A DNA stretch of 64,000 nt, taken from assembly GCF_037126465.1 (NCBI RefSeq), contig NC_088203.1, positions 100,688,668-100,752,667 of the forward strand, in the 5' to 3' direction. The number at the start of each line of letters is the position of its first letter. Position 1 is the stretch's first letter. The position numbers and the translations under genes are program-made. The stretch comes from Ornithodoros turicata. Lineage: Eukaryota > Arthropoda > Arachnida > Ixodida > Argasidae. Below are positions 20,492-31,735 of the stretch, in pieces. The notes beneath the pieces were generated by a model. That model was not told the origin of the DNA. It saw nothing but the letters and a program-made list of their open reading frames with translations, and ran no database searches.

Positions 20492-22628
20492 TATTATCTC
20501 GGTCAATCAGTTTCCCGGCACGTTTCGCAAATCATGACTGGAATCTCGTATGCTAATCTCAAGCAGCAGCGCTGTCGTACTGGCCATTGATTTCCCGTCT
20601 TAAACTAATTATCGATCAATGTCCACTTCATCTCCCCCTCTCCTCCCTCTCTCTCTTCTTTTTCGTTGATACTGCTCGGACGATCAACAGAGCCTTCTTC
20701 ATCCTCACATTACTATCTCTCTCTCTCTCTACTTAAATGAACACAAAAGGAAAATGCGAAGAAGGCGTAAAGGAGGCACGCTGCGAACACGAAATAAATC
20801 GAAGGGGAAAAAACCTTTCTGTCGCAGTTCTAATTTTATATCGCACTTCATCCTCTGAAACAAGGTGTTTCAAATCCATCGAAGAAGCGACGCTCACAAG
20901 AGCTATGCGTCGTATCATGTAAGAGACATCCTTTTGCTTTTCTCCCAACGAAATGAACACCTTTCTATTTCTCCGCGTCTCCCATCGCTCCTGCCAGCTG
21001 CACATCGCAATCGAATTTTCTGGCGAGATAAAAATAGAAATAAAAAAGAAAGAAAGAAGGAAAGAAAAAAAGAAAACTATGGGATATCGAGGAATATGCG
21101 TCGAGAACGGGTTCGCACGCTCGCGCGCTGTTCTTTTTCCAACATTTCGAGCCCGAATTTTTTTTTAGATGTTACATATTGGGTGCGTTCCTTTCGAATC
21201 TTTTCGATTGGAGCATCGCGAAAATATGCAAATTAACTTCCGTCCTTGGAACAGTCGCATATGGTCGCGCGGATTGTGCTTCCGTTTCAGTGGCTATGGT
21301 AGCCCTGGCAAATTCAATATCTAACGAAACGACATTTGCCATAGAGGTGGACAGGGGCATAAATTTGGCCGACATTCGGCTGCGCAGTTCGTATGCAAAT
21401 GACGCTTATCAGCGAAAAGATATTGACGGCGGGGAGCGCATATGACAAAAGGAAGGAGGCGGGGAATGGCTGATTCGATGTATGCTGATCAGCGAGGATG
21501 ATAGTGCTGATGTTGAAGCTTTCCTGAATAGAGGGGAAGGTCGGTTCGTTAGGTTGCAAATAATGGAATAGCAATTTCGAAACAGATGTACATGTCTCCA
21601 CGAGAGGGACGTGTTTTTGGCGTCTTTCTTTATCCTTTTTACTCTCGTGTTCGTATATTTTTGCAACATACAAGCGATGGGGTATTACTGTACGTAAAAA
21701 GACATAATAAAAGCTTATAGAAAGCTATTTGAGGTTTCCTGCGTTGCGAAAGAGCTGCAGTTACGGGAAAAGCGCAGTAATAGGCCTGTGCGCTAATCTT
21801 GTTAACTGTAGGGCGTGCGCAGAAACGTGCATTGAAGCGATAAAATCACTCGGCACCCTCTTAACGTGCTTATAGCGATGTCTTACGCAGGCAACCTATT
21901 CCAGCATCACACATAGCGGGCGGTCTCCACAGGGTTTGAATGGGCAGTGGAAATGAATATGGACAAACAAGAAAAAACATGGAGATGTGGGCTGCTCTAT
22001 AGCAGCATTTAAAGTTGCATGCAATGGCAAAGAAGTAAAAAAAAAGATAAAGTATAGCAATGAAAAGATACACATGCGACAGGATACTTTCATGAGTTAC
22101 AGGTACCGAAAAGGAAGTAGTAGTCAAAGTAACGAAAAGGGATACCAACGTAAACCGTCAAATTACTTTGTCCGCCCCGATATCTTAAGAAATAACTGCT
22201 ATATTTCTGATATCAGATCGTTCAGTGCAGCAGCTCAATGAGGTATTAAATTAGTTAGATATTGAATAATTAAAGGGACAGAGGAAGGATAGGTCTTCAG
22301 ATTATTGTGATCTGTTTCTCTCATGTCGATCGACTGATATGCCAATCAAAGTTTCTGGTCAGGATTACTTAGGTAGATACTGGAAGGTAGACATAACTAC
22401 ACTAAGACACTCACAATCGGATAAACCTAGGGAAACCAGTATACATGCACGGCCAACTGTGGGACGTGTGCCTCTAGATAAAATTGCGTAGACACTAGCA
22501 AGCAATTGTTTTGTTATTGTGTTGGTTAAAAGCAAAGTGTAATCTGAGCAGTTACTTGTGTAATTAGATAATTACGTTAATAGAACATTGTGAACAGCTG
22601 GCGGATGAACTCCATAACGGCCAACTGT
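20492..22628. other. No gene seen
   Basis: CT repeats at 20642-20665 and 20714-20731, and an A-rich tract near 21040-21078. ORFs up to 123 codons at 20865-21673 overlap on both strands without motifs. Confidence 0.4.
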
Positions 22629-22950
22629 TAGGTCCTCCGTCGTCCGACAAGGCGCTGAGGGCACTTGAAGACTTTCTGCATACAACCGGGCTCATGGACA
22701 TTCTATGACACGCTGAATGTGTGCTGTGTGTGCCTCCAGCGGTTCCGACATTTTACACTCACTTCGTCGAAACTTTTCAACTTCATGCTGAACTCCATTA
22801 TCATCTCTGTTCTCCTCTGGTCATCATCTCTTTGTTTTCTCATCATCTTATCATCTGTTCTTTCTGTGTGTAAGTGTACTGGGGTAGCCAGTTCGACTTC
22901 GTCGGAACTCACATCCCCATTTTTTGTTTATCACATCACATCACATCACG
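22629..22950 (+). mobile_element. LINE 3' end: last ORF2 codons plus 3' UTR
   Basis: 22629-22708 reads KALRALEDFLHTTGLMDIL then TGA, matching the C-terminal style of LINE ORF2 (compare FLRDTGLLSIL at the end of the relic at 39699). About 240 bases of 3' UTR follow, ending GGGGTAGCCAGTTCGACTTC, CATCCCCATTTTTT and a TCACATCACATC tail. Related tails are at 33984 (minus), 48590 and 41608. Confidence 0.65.
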
Positions 22951-23062
22951 GCAAAACCTGAGCGGGACAAAAACGCATCGACAACACAACAGAGCAACTA
23001 CAGCAACACAACTACAACTGCTGCGTTATGTTGTCTATGTGTTTTTGCCCCGCTCAGGTTTT
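22951..23062. mobile_element. 112 bp hairpin MITE
   Basis: The ends AAAACCTGAGCGGGACAAAA and the complement of TTTTGCCCCGCTCAGGTTTT pair for about 40 bases. It directly abuts the LINE tail before it. No coding capacity. Confidence 0.65.
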
Positions 23063-24341
23063 CCGTTATGAAGTGCACCTTTAGCTTCTCAGAAGACGGA
23101 AAGAAGGTACATAAAAAGATGGCGGGAACCTTCGAAAGAACTGTTGTTTATTTTGCATTTACATGAAACGCTCGCATGTCCTGCATTTCACAGCTCCTGT
23201 TATTGTCGACTAATATCGTATTAAACCATAACAGAATACCAAATTGCCACATTTATTTGCAAACGTGTACCATAGAGCACTAATGCATCGTTGCATTCAA
23301 CGAGATGAAACGGCAAAACACTACGGTACATTTCATTCCAATAGCCATAATTGGAAGTCGGCACATGCCAATGAGCAAACGGACTGCACGTAGCTGTAAT
23401 GCACATAACGGAGTGAGCCAATAGTCAAGTAATTGGAGGAATTCCTCTCCGAAGTCCGGTGACGTATCACATAACAAAGACAGTTCCCTTAACTAGGACT
23501 TTCACTCAATCGAACCTAATATTGAAATCTGCGGTCAAATTACCAGGGAAACTTTGAGCGCGGTAGACTTTAATCTGGGAGAAGTTCCTTTTGTCTTCTT
23601 CTCGAGTTGCCGGCACACGTGTTCTCCTTTTCATTTGATCCGGAAGTCCAGCTCTGGAGGGAATCGAATTCGGTCTCGGACCATAAGCAGCTGTCCGAGA
23701 AACGAAGAGGAAAAGCGCGTTTCCTAGAGAGAGTCATCCTTCGGGGAAATGTTCGATCTGACCACCCCCGCTCGGCTTCGCTGAGGTTCGGCTTTGAACT
23801 GGAGGTTGAGCGGCGACTCGCAAACAGCATTATAGATATAGGTCTAGTATAGTTTGTAGAGTATACGGTAGAGCACTTGTAGGTTTCCCTCGGACGGATG
23901 GGGGCTCTGCATACCAGGAAGAGGGCAAAATGTCATGGTAGTACTTGCTTATCAGTGCACACTGAGGGGTTGCATTTGGTTCAGGGTTCACTTACCGGGG
24001 GCCGCACGGCTTGTCTCTCTCTCTCTCTCTCTCTTTTTTCTATTCTGCGTGATTACCGCGAAGGAACTGCCGGAAGATAGGGAGAGGACTGATCCGGAAG
24101 GGGAGGAGGGAAGGGTGTACTATGGGCTGACTTGGGTTGGAACACACAACGGAGCTGATGCTTGTGTCTGTTCGGCCACTCATGTGGTGGCTTGTCCTCG
24201 GAGGCGGAAGCGAAACTTCAGCGCTAGTGAAAGAAAGCATACAATAGAATAGAAGTAGAACGGGGGAGAAAAAGGAAACGTATGTCGCACTGGTGCGTCC
24301 AGGTGTCCCATGGCGCTTGATGTGTGAAGGCACTGAATGAT
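23063..24341. other. No gene seen
   Basis: A CT repeat at 24014-24034. Mirror ORFs of 81 and 86 codons at 23570-23852 are antisense shadows of each other and show no motif. Confidence 0.4.
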
Positions 24342-24945
24342 TTAAAAGATTACTTCAGCACGTATGTCCTTGAGGTAGTTCGCCAGGGCACACAGCGCAG
24401 GTTGTTGGTGCTGCTAGCTCGCCAGTACCTTCTTAGCACTGAAAGGTCGGCTGTCAAGCTTAGCAAGGGTCTAGCTTCAGTGTTCACCGACAAGAGTCGA
24501 AGAGTCGGCAGGTGACCTGCACGTGCTCCGTGTTCTCCGCGGTTCCGCAAGTTGAACAGTTCGGCAATCCAACGACACCTATCTTATGAAAGAATGCTGC
24601 CGCGAACGGGACGTTGAGTCGCAGGCGATGGATGACGGACTCTAACGGCCTTGGCATCTTCGATGGGAGGCAGTAGTTGCAGTTGGGGTCGATTATTCGC
24701 GCGAGGAACGAGTGATCCACGACGTCGCCTGTCGACATGGTTTTAGGGAGGCGATTACGTAAGGAGGCGAGCAAGTACTTAGCATCAGATTGCGTGAAGC
24801 AGATTCTATTAGTGATCCTTCCATGGTGAGCAATTCGAGCAGCCTGGCCCGCCTTCTCATTTCCACTGTCACCGCATTGCCCTGGGTTCCACTGGATGAT
24901 CATGTTGTGACACTTTGCACTGCAGAGCTGTATGCTGTGCTAACA
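24342..24945 (-). pseudogene. LINE ORF2 C-terminus: RNase H end and CCHC knuckle
   Basis: MIIQWNPGQCGDSGNEKAGQ at the start of the 139-codon frame matches the last RNase H motif (QWxPxHCGxxGNExAD), with the usual His replaced by Gln. Then VIHRLRLNVPFAAAFFHKIG leads into CSTCGTAENTEHVQVTC, a Cys-x2-Cys-x7-His-x4-Cys knuckle. Past 24484 the reading shifts frame and ends with LANYLKDIRAEVIF and a stop at 24342-24344. RNase H removes RNA from the RNA:DNA hybrid; the knuckle is thought to bind nucleic acid. At least one frameshift, and the motif His lost. Confidence 0.75.
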
Positions 24946-25039
24946 CTCTAGACGACCGGCGCAAGTGAGGATCTCGTCGAACTTTGCATTCTTTGAGGCC
25001 AGGTTTTGAGCAAGAGAAAATAACCCATGAAGTCGGGGG
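24946..25039. other. Short unassigned spacer
   Basis: Joins the LINE relic to the retroelement tail that begins near 25040; poly-G blocks border it. Nothing else seen. Confidence 0.3.
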
Positions 25040-25108
25040 GAGGGGGGTATGTTTATTAAGAAAAAAGAAAAGAAGGGTCAAATAGACGGAGGTCGGCTTG
25101 CTATTCAA
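25040..25108 (-). repeat. Retroelement 3' end with AATAAA
   Basis: Minus strand reads GAATAGCAAGCCGACC, a pyrimidine tract and TTAATAAACAT, then a C run. The same arrangement is at 25995, 52536, 52625 and 55775. AATAAA is the polyadenylation signal expected at the end of an RNA-copied element. Confidence 0.55.
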
Positions 25109-25994
25109 AAAAAAAAAAAGAAACGCGGTCGGGGTCGGGGTGAAGTCGGGGCTTCTTTTGACGCTATGCGTAGAAGAGCTTCCTCGCTGGCGCAGAGCTC
25201 TGCAGCAGTGGAGGACGTCCTATGAGACAGACGGATCGCATGGGAATATTTTTTCCTATTATACCTAGGCTGAAAACTTCAACCGCTGCGGGATATAATA
25301 GCTCCTTCACAATCACATAGACATAGGATAGATCAACTACACCAACGCATCGCCTCCATATATGTTTCTATGAAACGTGACTGCCGTGTTCGCATGCCGT
25401 TGTATAGTACCGTTAAAAAGTGTCTTTCTCTACAAAGAAGGCGGAAGAGGTGTTGCGGAAGAGAGGAGACCGTGCGGTCAAGTCGAGCCATAATCGGTCA
25501 CTGGGGCGCTCCATGCAGTTTTGGGAGGCGTCTCTGAGGTCGAGCCGAAATAAATTGGCTCGAAGGGGTGCCACCGTGTATCGTCATAATAACGGCGGCT
25601 CCGACGTCCTCCCCTATTATTTGAGCCAACTTGCGGTCGAACATCGATCATGTAGACGGGGTACACTTGAGCGCCTATACGAAAAGCCCCGCTGATGGAA
25701 GGCAGGTGGCGCTTCGCGTGCTAGGAACGCACAGACGTCATGTTAAGTAGATGCGAGAGGTTTGTGTCTCCGTTCACACGTATTCGAACATAAGCCCAGC
25801 TATAGACGAATTTCTCTTTGCCGTGTGTACGCATGAACGGAACGTTGAATCTAACTCGGTCCCTTTGAAGCGTGCAATTTCCTGGGGTTTGCATATATAC
25901 GATTGCTTCGAGTGTGTGCGCGGATAATGTGTTGGTGAAGAAGTCTGTCTTGCGCGTGTGGGTCTGATTAGTAAAGGGGGCCCCTTTTTTTTCG
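25109..25994. other. No gene seen
   Basis: GC-richer block at 25125-25230. The 91-codon ORF at 25420-25695 has no recognisable motif. Confidence 0.4.
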
Positions 25995-26057
25995 GAATAG
26001 CAAGCCGGCTCTTTGCCTGGCTAACCTTTCCTTTCTTTTTTTCTTAATAAACATTAC
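25995..26057 (+). repeat. Retroelement 3' end with AATAAA
   Basis: GAATAGCAAGCCGGCTC, a TTTCC tract, and TTAATAAACATT followed by 11 C. Same family as 25040-25108. Confidence 0.55.
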
Positions 26058-26413
26058 CCCCCCCCCCGTCACACAAACTCTAAAAGGACACCTTTCCATC
26101 ATCATCATCCCTTTCTCATCCCTTCCACAAGCGCAATGGAGCAGTGTAACGCCATAACGGCGGTGCATGACCCACCACATCATCATCTCATTTATGTGTG
26201 TGTGTGTGGCCATGGCCCAGTTCCAGTGGTTTCCTGGTCCTTCATGAGTTGTTCGTCTCACAAGACGCTGTTTTCGGTAGCCGAAGACACAAGAGGTGAT
26301 CTGACACAAAAAAATGTTTCTGGGTTGTGCTTAAAAAAAAAGAAAATCGTGTCTTTCTATCTTCGCCGATGATTTGAGTATAGCTTTTTATCGTAGTACT
26401 AAGTATCATTAGC
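26058..26413. other. No gene seen
   Basis: ATC repeats near 26098-26108 and a GT run near 26192-26203 only. Confidence 0.4.
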
Positions 26414-26425
26414 ACTTCAGATCGT

Positions 26426-26735
26426 GACCAGCGGTATGGCCGAGTGGATTAAGGCGTTCTGCTCGTTGGTGGTAGCCAAGGTCGTGCTGAAGACTAGGAG
26501 GTGGTGGGTTCGAATCCTCCCACCGGCTGTGCTGTCTGTGATTTTCTCTGGGTTTTCCGAAGACTTCCAGACGAATGTCGGCACAGCTCCCCCTGAAGTC
26601 GGCCCAGGACGCATACTAACTTCCATGTCCCCCACTTCTTCCTGCTGTCCTCTCTCCATCTGTCCACACCAGTACATAGTCACAGTTGCTTGGCGGTGCT
26701 AACAGGAAAAAAAAAAGAAGAAAGAAAGAAAAGAA
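26426..26735 (+). mobile_element. Canonical full-length family A SINE
   Basis: Best-preserved copy. A box TGGCCGAGTGG at 26437-26447 and B box GGTTCGAATCC at 26507-26517, about 60 bases apart as in a tRNA with a long variable arm (tRNA-Leu-like). Body, 3' end GCTTGGCGGTGCTAACAGG, then an A/G-rich tail. ACTTCAGATCGT at 26414-26425 and ACTTCAGACCGT at 26736-26747 are the target duplication with one change. RNA polymerase III would start from the internal boxes. Confidence 0.9.
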
Positions 26736-27036
26736 ACTTCAGACCGTCGAAAATCGTTCTCCTTGGCACGTGCGGTGTATATTGTTACGGTCGTAGTTTC
26801 CAATGTGCTATGTGACGAGTATAGGCATACACATTTCGTGCAGTTAAGTTTTACCCATAGTTGTATTGCCAACTGGATGAGACAAACATCTCAGTCAGCC
26901 AGTTCGTAGTCAGCCGGCCACGGGACGCAAAATCTCTTTATACTCTTACTTTTAGAAAATTTTTTACGTCACTGGTCACTGCTTCCTACCTTCTACTTCC
27001 TCTCATTAAGATTTTTCAAGCTTGAATTTATTTTAC

Positions 27037-27180
27037 ACTTCGGGAGGTGACCCGGGTTCGAATCCCTTCTTCGGCTATGCTGTTTGGGTTTTCTTCTTTC
27101 TTTTTTTCTTAGACGCTGTAAGGAAAACGTCGGCCCTGTGAAGTCGGCTTAAGTCGCATGAACTCTCGAGCTGCACATGC
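27037..27180 (+). mobile_element. SINE fragment
   Basis: B box GGTTCGAATCC near 27055 and body pieces (GGCTATGCTGTTTGGG, GAAGTCGGCTTAAGTCGCAT). The head start and the 3' end are lost. Confidence 0.65.
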
Positions 27181-27190
27181 CCGCCGCACC

Positions 27191-29493
27191 GGCTGCAAGA
27201 ACGCTCGTTAATAAGAAACGAATTTATTCATTATTATCGTTGCCCTCTAGTGCCCTATTAGGCCGGCGTACTGGATGTCTATAATACAATATAAATTAGG
27301 GAATTCTGTAAAGCCTAACACTGAGAAACACGAGACTTTGTGTTCGTTGCGTCCCTACGGAAACATAAGTAAGAAAACGAAGAAGATGAAAACAAACAAA
27401 GGCGGGTGATGAGCTGTCGTTACTCTCGTGTTACTGCTGCGAGGAATTCCAGGAAAACGTCTCCCAAGCAATTTTGTTCAAGTTCGTCCTCCATCCAGCT
27501 TGTTCTTTTTTTTCTTGTGTTTTTTTTTACAGGCAGAGTTGGAACATGACATTTCATATCGACTCTCATTACGAATCTGGTCGTTGTTAACTAAGTTTTG
27601 CACGGTAGAGAGCAGTTTTAATGATGGTAAAAACAAAAGGGAACGACGCCAAAGAATGGGAGAGGCATGAAGCCACATTCCACAATGGCTTGATTGTCAA
27701 AGCGTGTATTAAGCGTCCTTCTGACTCGAGGGGGCGATGAAATTAACAACACGATGCTGTACCCTCTTATGGAGGCCGCTGTCATAAGGCAGGAATGTTG
27801 AGTTGATGCGTGCTGCTGAATATGTTGAGCTAACGTGAAAACAGTACAGCGGCGATATTAAAAACGAGTCGGGACGCGTCGACGTTTAGTGGCAGCGTTG
27901 AACGCTTGCTTTTTGAGCGCATATTTGTCGAAGCTGCGAGCCTCGAAACAGACGCTGTGATGCTGCTTCTATACTGATTCGCGTAAACTCGAATTTAAAT
28001 TGAACGGGATTTGCATGAAGGTGGAAGCGCATCGTTGTCAATGCCCTTATAGTTCAGTAGTCATCACAAAAGAAATGGTAGTACACCATTTACTGTTTCC
28101 GTTTTGGTATGCTCTATGTGAATGCCTATGTGATGGTCAACTGGTTTCTCTGTATATATACCACTGTTGTTCGTTGTATGTTATTAACTGGTTTCACTGT
28201 ATATGCCACTGTTATTTACTGCTTACGCTGTACATATCAACAGGTTAACGTAATACATTTTCTTTATATATATATATATAATGATGAATTCAGCAAGCAG
28301 TATCTCAATCGCTTCGATATATTTCCAACAGGCGTTTCAAATGAAATGACACGCAACTGTGCGTATGTGTACTACTCTGGTGGTGGTACTGCTTGCCGTG
28401 TGGTCGGCCACGCTCAAGCAGGCAACGTCACCCTGGGGTAACGTATAGCACTAGCTCTCAAGCCAATGGCCGCGTTATAGAGCCACTCCGGACTCAGAAA
28501 TCAAGCGTTTATTTTATGTAGTTCATGAAAAGAAGGTGCCTCAAGGATTTTATACACGAAATTTGAATCCTGTTAACGAACGTTGTGCATTTTTGTCAAT
28601 ATTTCAAGATCTCCTGAGCCTCCACAGGTGATGACGCGACGAGCGAGTGACGCGCGTAATCGTAAGCCCACAAATTCCAATGATGTCATGTTCTGGAGAG
28701 GGCGCTCATATCCTAGCAACGATGCCGGCGTCTGGGGAAGGTCACGTGGTGGCGAAGTCACGTGACGCCAAGCAGTTCTTCAGTCCAGTGTTATCTGTGT
28801 ACGCAATCGCATTAAAATTAAACACCTCACCCTTTAGTTTGACTCACAGGCAAACGGGACTCTAGAACAAGCAATATATAGTATCTGTTTTCGCTTCGGG
28901 AAGGTATGCCATTGCCTTTCTAAGTTCATTTTTCTAAGACCTTTTTTGCTTTTTAAAGCTTCACGCTCAGTGTCCGTAACGGAAATACTAGGTAGAAACA
29001 AAGAGAACCAACTGAGAAAGAAAGATGCAGTGGCCGAAGCTGAAACAAAATGGCAGAAAAAATGCCTAGTAGGAGTCTGTCCACTTACGCAGCAGCTCAA
29101 TAAACAGTATCAATAATAATGAGAAAATACCGGGCCATAAGCACGTACGCAAGTAAGTCCGTGCCACGTTCCCGGCATCTCCGTGTAACTTCCTGTGAGG
29201 ACAAACGACGGATATTTGTGGGAAGTCCAAACCATGGCCACTCGTAGATATGGGAGACGTCTGTCGGAAAAATGTCTGTCTCCCAGGGAGATCCGAATTG
29301 TCGGGAAAGGATATCCCCAGGAGCACCACTGGAAGTTTTGTTCCGTTTGGGTATTGACATTGCACGCCTACTCCTTCACGGTACCTTTATGCTTCATAAT
29401 GTCTGGTAAGGTTGCGTTCATCCATGTGAATATGAGTGTGACTGAGAAAACTATACGACAACTTGTGTAGAGGGTGAGTAGGTGTCTTCGTGA
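27191..29493. other. No gene seen
   Basis: A TA run at 28266-28280. ORFs up to 110 codons at 28000-28441 are low-complexity Tyr/Cys-rich readings of T-rich DNA. ORF pairs at 28573-28865 and 29066-29470 are antisense shadows. Confidence 0.4.
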
Positions 29494-29870
29494 CCAGCCC
29501 GCGTAGGTGAGTGGTTAGTGTGTTGGACCATGTCACGTCGAGAGCGGGAGGTACCCGGGTGCGAATCCCTGTTCTAGCTAGTGCTGTCTGTGGTGAGATG
29601 TCAAGGTTTGCAGAAGGGCGATATGTCGCTGTCAGTATTGAAGTCAGAAAATTTAAGTGATGGGTGCAGACTTTTCGACAGGCGCAATTTCTGTTCTGAA
29701 TCAAAACTGAAGTATCGATGTAAGCTGGGCACCATAGGACTTCGATCCTTATTGTGAAGGGGCTCATTATTTCATTCCCCCAATCACCACCCAGCAATGG
29801 GGTAGAGTACCGCCACTTGCGATGAAACTCCCCATTCATGATCTCACAATAAAGTTGTTCTTGTTGTTGT
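29494..29870 (+). mobile_element. Family C SINE with LINE-like tail
   Basis: The head CAGCCCGCGTAGGTGAGTGG holds an A box, and GGTGCGAATCC is a B box with one change. Then comes a body unlike families A and B, and a 3' part (GACTTCGATCCTTATTGTG, CAATGGGGTAGAGTACCGCC, CCCCATTCATGATCTCAC) ending AATAAAGTTGTTCTTG. The tail recurs at 40184-40332 (minus) and 45820-45875. Confidence 0.7.
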
Positions 29871-31136
29871 TTGACCTTAGGAAGTCCCAATTATTTCTTC
29901 TTTCTTTCATGATCTTCATTACAATCACCGAGGAAGTAGCTCATATATACACGCGGGCAACTGCAGGCATAGGCAAAAATTTTATAGAATGCCGGCATGT
30001 CGATTTGTTTCTACGAAGCGGCTAATGTTGCACCCGTTACAAAAGGCCTGACGATCGTACATCATTATAACGTGAAGCGCCTGCCAGACGTCTTTGCATC
30101 ACAGCCGTTGCCTCCTTCCCCCAACCCTTTTTTCTTCCTCAGTCGTTTTATTACCCTTGAAACGGGCCATCTTGCTTGTCGTTGTTACATCTTTCGCTGG
30201 TTCGAAATCCGGATCATTTCTTTTTGCGTCGCAGCGAAAGGTGATCCAACTGCATCATAATCTTAAAAATAACGAAAGGGAAAAGTAGAACGGAGTAACG
30301 TAGCCCTTTCTCGCCACGCAGTGCTACAAAGGCAGAGAGAAAAAAAAGGGACTGCTTGGAAAATTTGAAGCGCAGCCATGGCACGATTCGCCACATTCCT
30401 GCATACGTTGCTACATATATCCGGATACGGTTGAGACGATGACGAGGCATAACACCCAGAAGATGAACATGAAAAGAAAATTATCTTGGGGATACAAAAG
30501 TATCAGATAAATATATCTTTTTGTGACATTGCGAAAGCGGTAGTTCTCGTTGACGACGCATCATACTGTCGATCCTTCCAAAGGTGCCGAAAAATAAATA
30601 AATAAAAATAATAAATAAAATAAAAAAACCCGAGGAAAAGGCAATACTCCTGACGCTCGTTCCCTGGATTTGGTGCGATCTGCCGCATTGGATGTGTTGC
30701 GACCGTTGGTATCGCGCGGGAGGGTTATTTCCGAGACGGCCTGAAAGGATTCCGCCGTGAGGATATAATACTGTCAGCGGCGAGCTTCCAAGAAAGGCCG
30801 CGACCGCGTGAATATTTCAAGGGACGCTGCTATTTTTCTCTCTTTTTTTTTTTTATTGCCACCTCTAAAGTCGCACGTCACTCAGAATTGCGACAGTGAT
30901 AAACAAGGACGTACGATATAAGGTCGAGGGAAAAATTGGATTTTGTTATCCACTCTGTCACTGTCATTTTGTTTACCAAAAACGACATCGGATTGGCATG
31001 TTTTTACATCACGAAGGTTGTAACTCAGGGTCATGCGTACGGTTTATGAAAATGTCAGACTCCGACTTTCAGTATCGAGTGTATAGGAACCCAGGTGGCC
31101 TTGAACATTGCATTCGTTGATGGCTTCTTGAAATAG
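29871..31136. other. No gene seen
   Basis: A run of AATAAATAAATAAAAATAATAAATAA at 30591-30618 and poly-T at 30842-30854. No coding signal. Confidence 0.4.
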
Positions 31137-31289
31137 CCCAAACAGCAAAATGTACTGAAAGTCGAGTGCAATAGGGGTGGACGGGTAGGTGGAAGGCCTT
31201 GAACGAACTCGTGAAACTAAAGAACACCGATAAGATACATACCGTCCACCCCTGTTGCACCCGACTTTCAGTACATTGTGCTGCTTGGA
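31137..31289 (+). mobile_element. 153 bp hairpin MITE, copy 4
   Basis: Same length, arms and loop as the copies at 11258, 11804 and 12029, about 19 kb away. The outer bases are mutated (CCCAAACAGC, CTGCTTGGA) and the TA flanks are lost, so it looks older. Confidence 0.88.
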
Positions 31290-31735
31290 AGGTGTGCATT
31301 GTTGCATTATTAATGGATTGTTGCGTCGCTATTATTATTGTCTCGTTGTATTGCATTATCATTGTATTATTGCGTATTGGTGAATTTTGAGCAGTGTTGT
31401 ATCGCAATCATGCCAACGTTCCAGAGGGAGTCACCAGTATTTTTAACACAAATACTAGGATGTTTACATGTCGTTGAAACAATGCTCAGGATCTCGGTCT
31501 TACTAATTCAGTTCAACTCTCTCTTGTGTATGTAATTCTGCTGCAGTTCGAGCATTTGGGTACATAAAATAAGACTAAATGCGAGAAATATTTATTTTTT
31601 ATGTGTATTATGTTAAAAGAAACGCACTACTTGGGGAGTTTATCGTTTATGAATATACAGTGCAAAACGCAAAAGTCAAGTTGGTAATTTTCGCAAGAAT
31701 GTTGCAGTTCATAAGTAGTATGTATATAGTATGTA
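31290..31735. other. No gene seen
   Basis: A/T-rich, with ATTATTATTG runs near 31330-31370. No ORF of note. Confidence 0.4.

Noticed and set aside
26437..26517. tRNA-Leu-like gene
   Set aside because: The A and B boxes belong to a SINE head. The same head plus body recurs many times, and the acceptor stem does not close.
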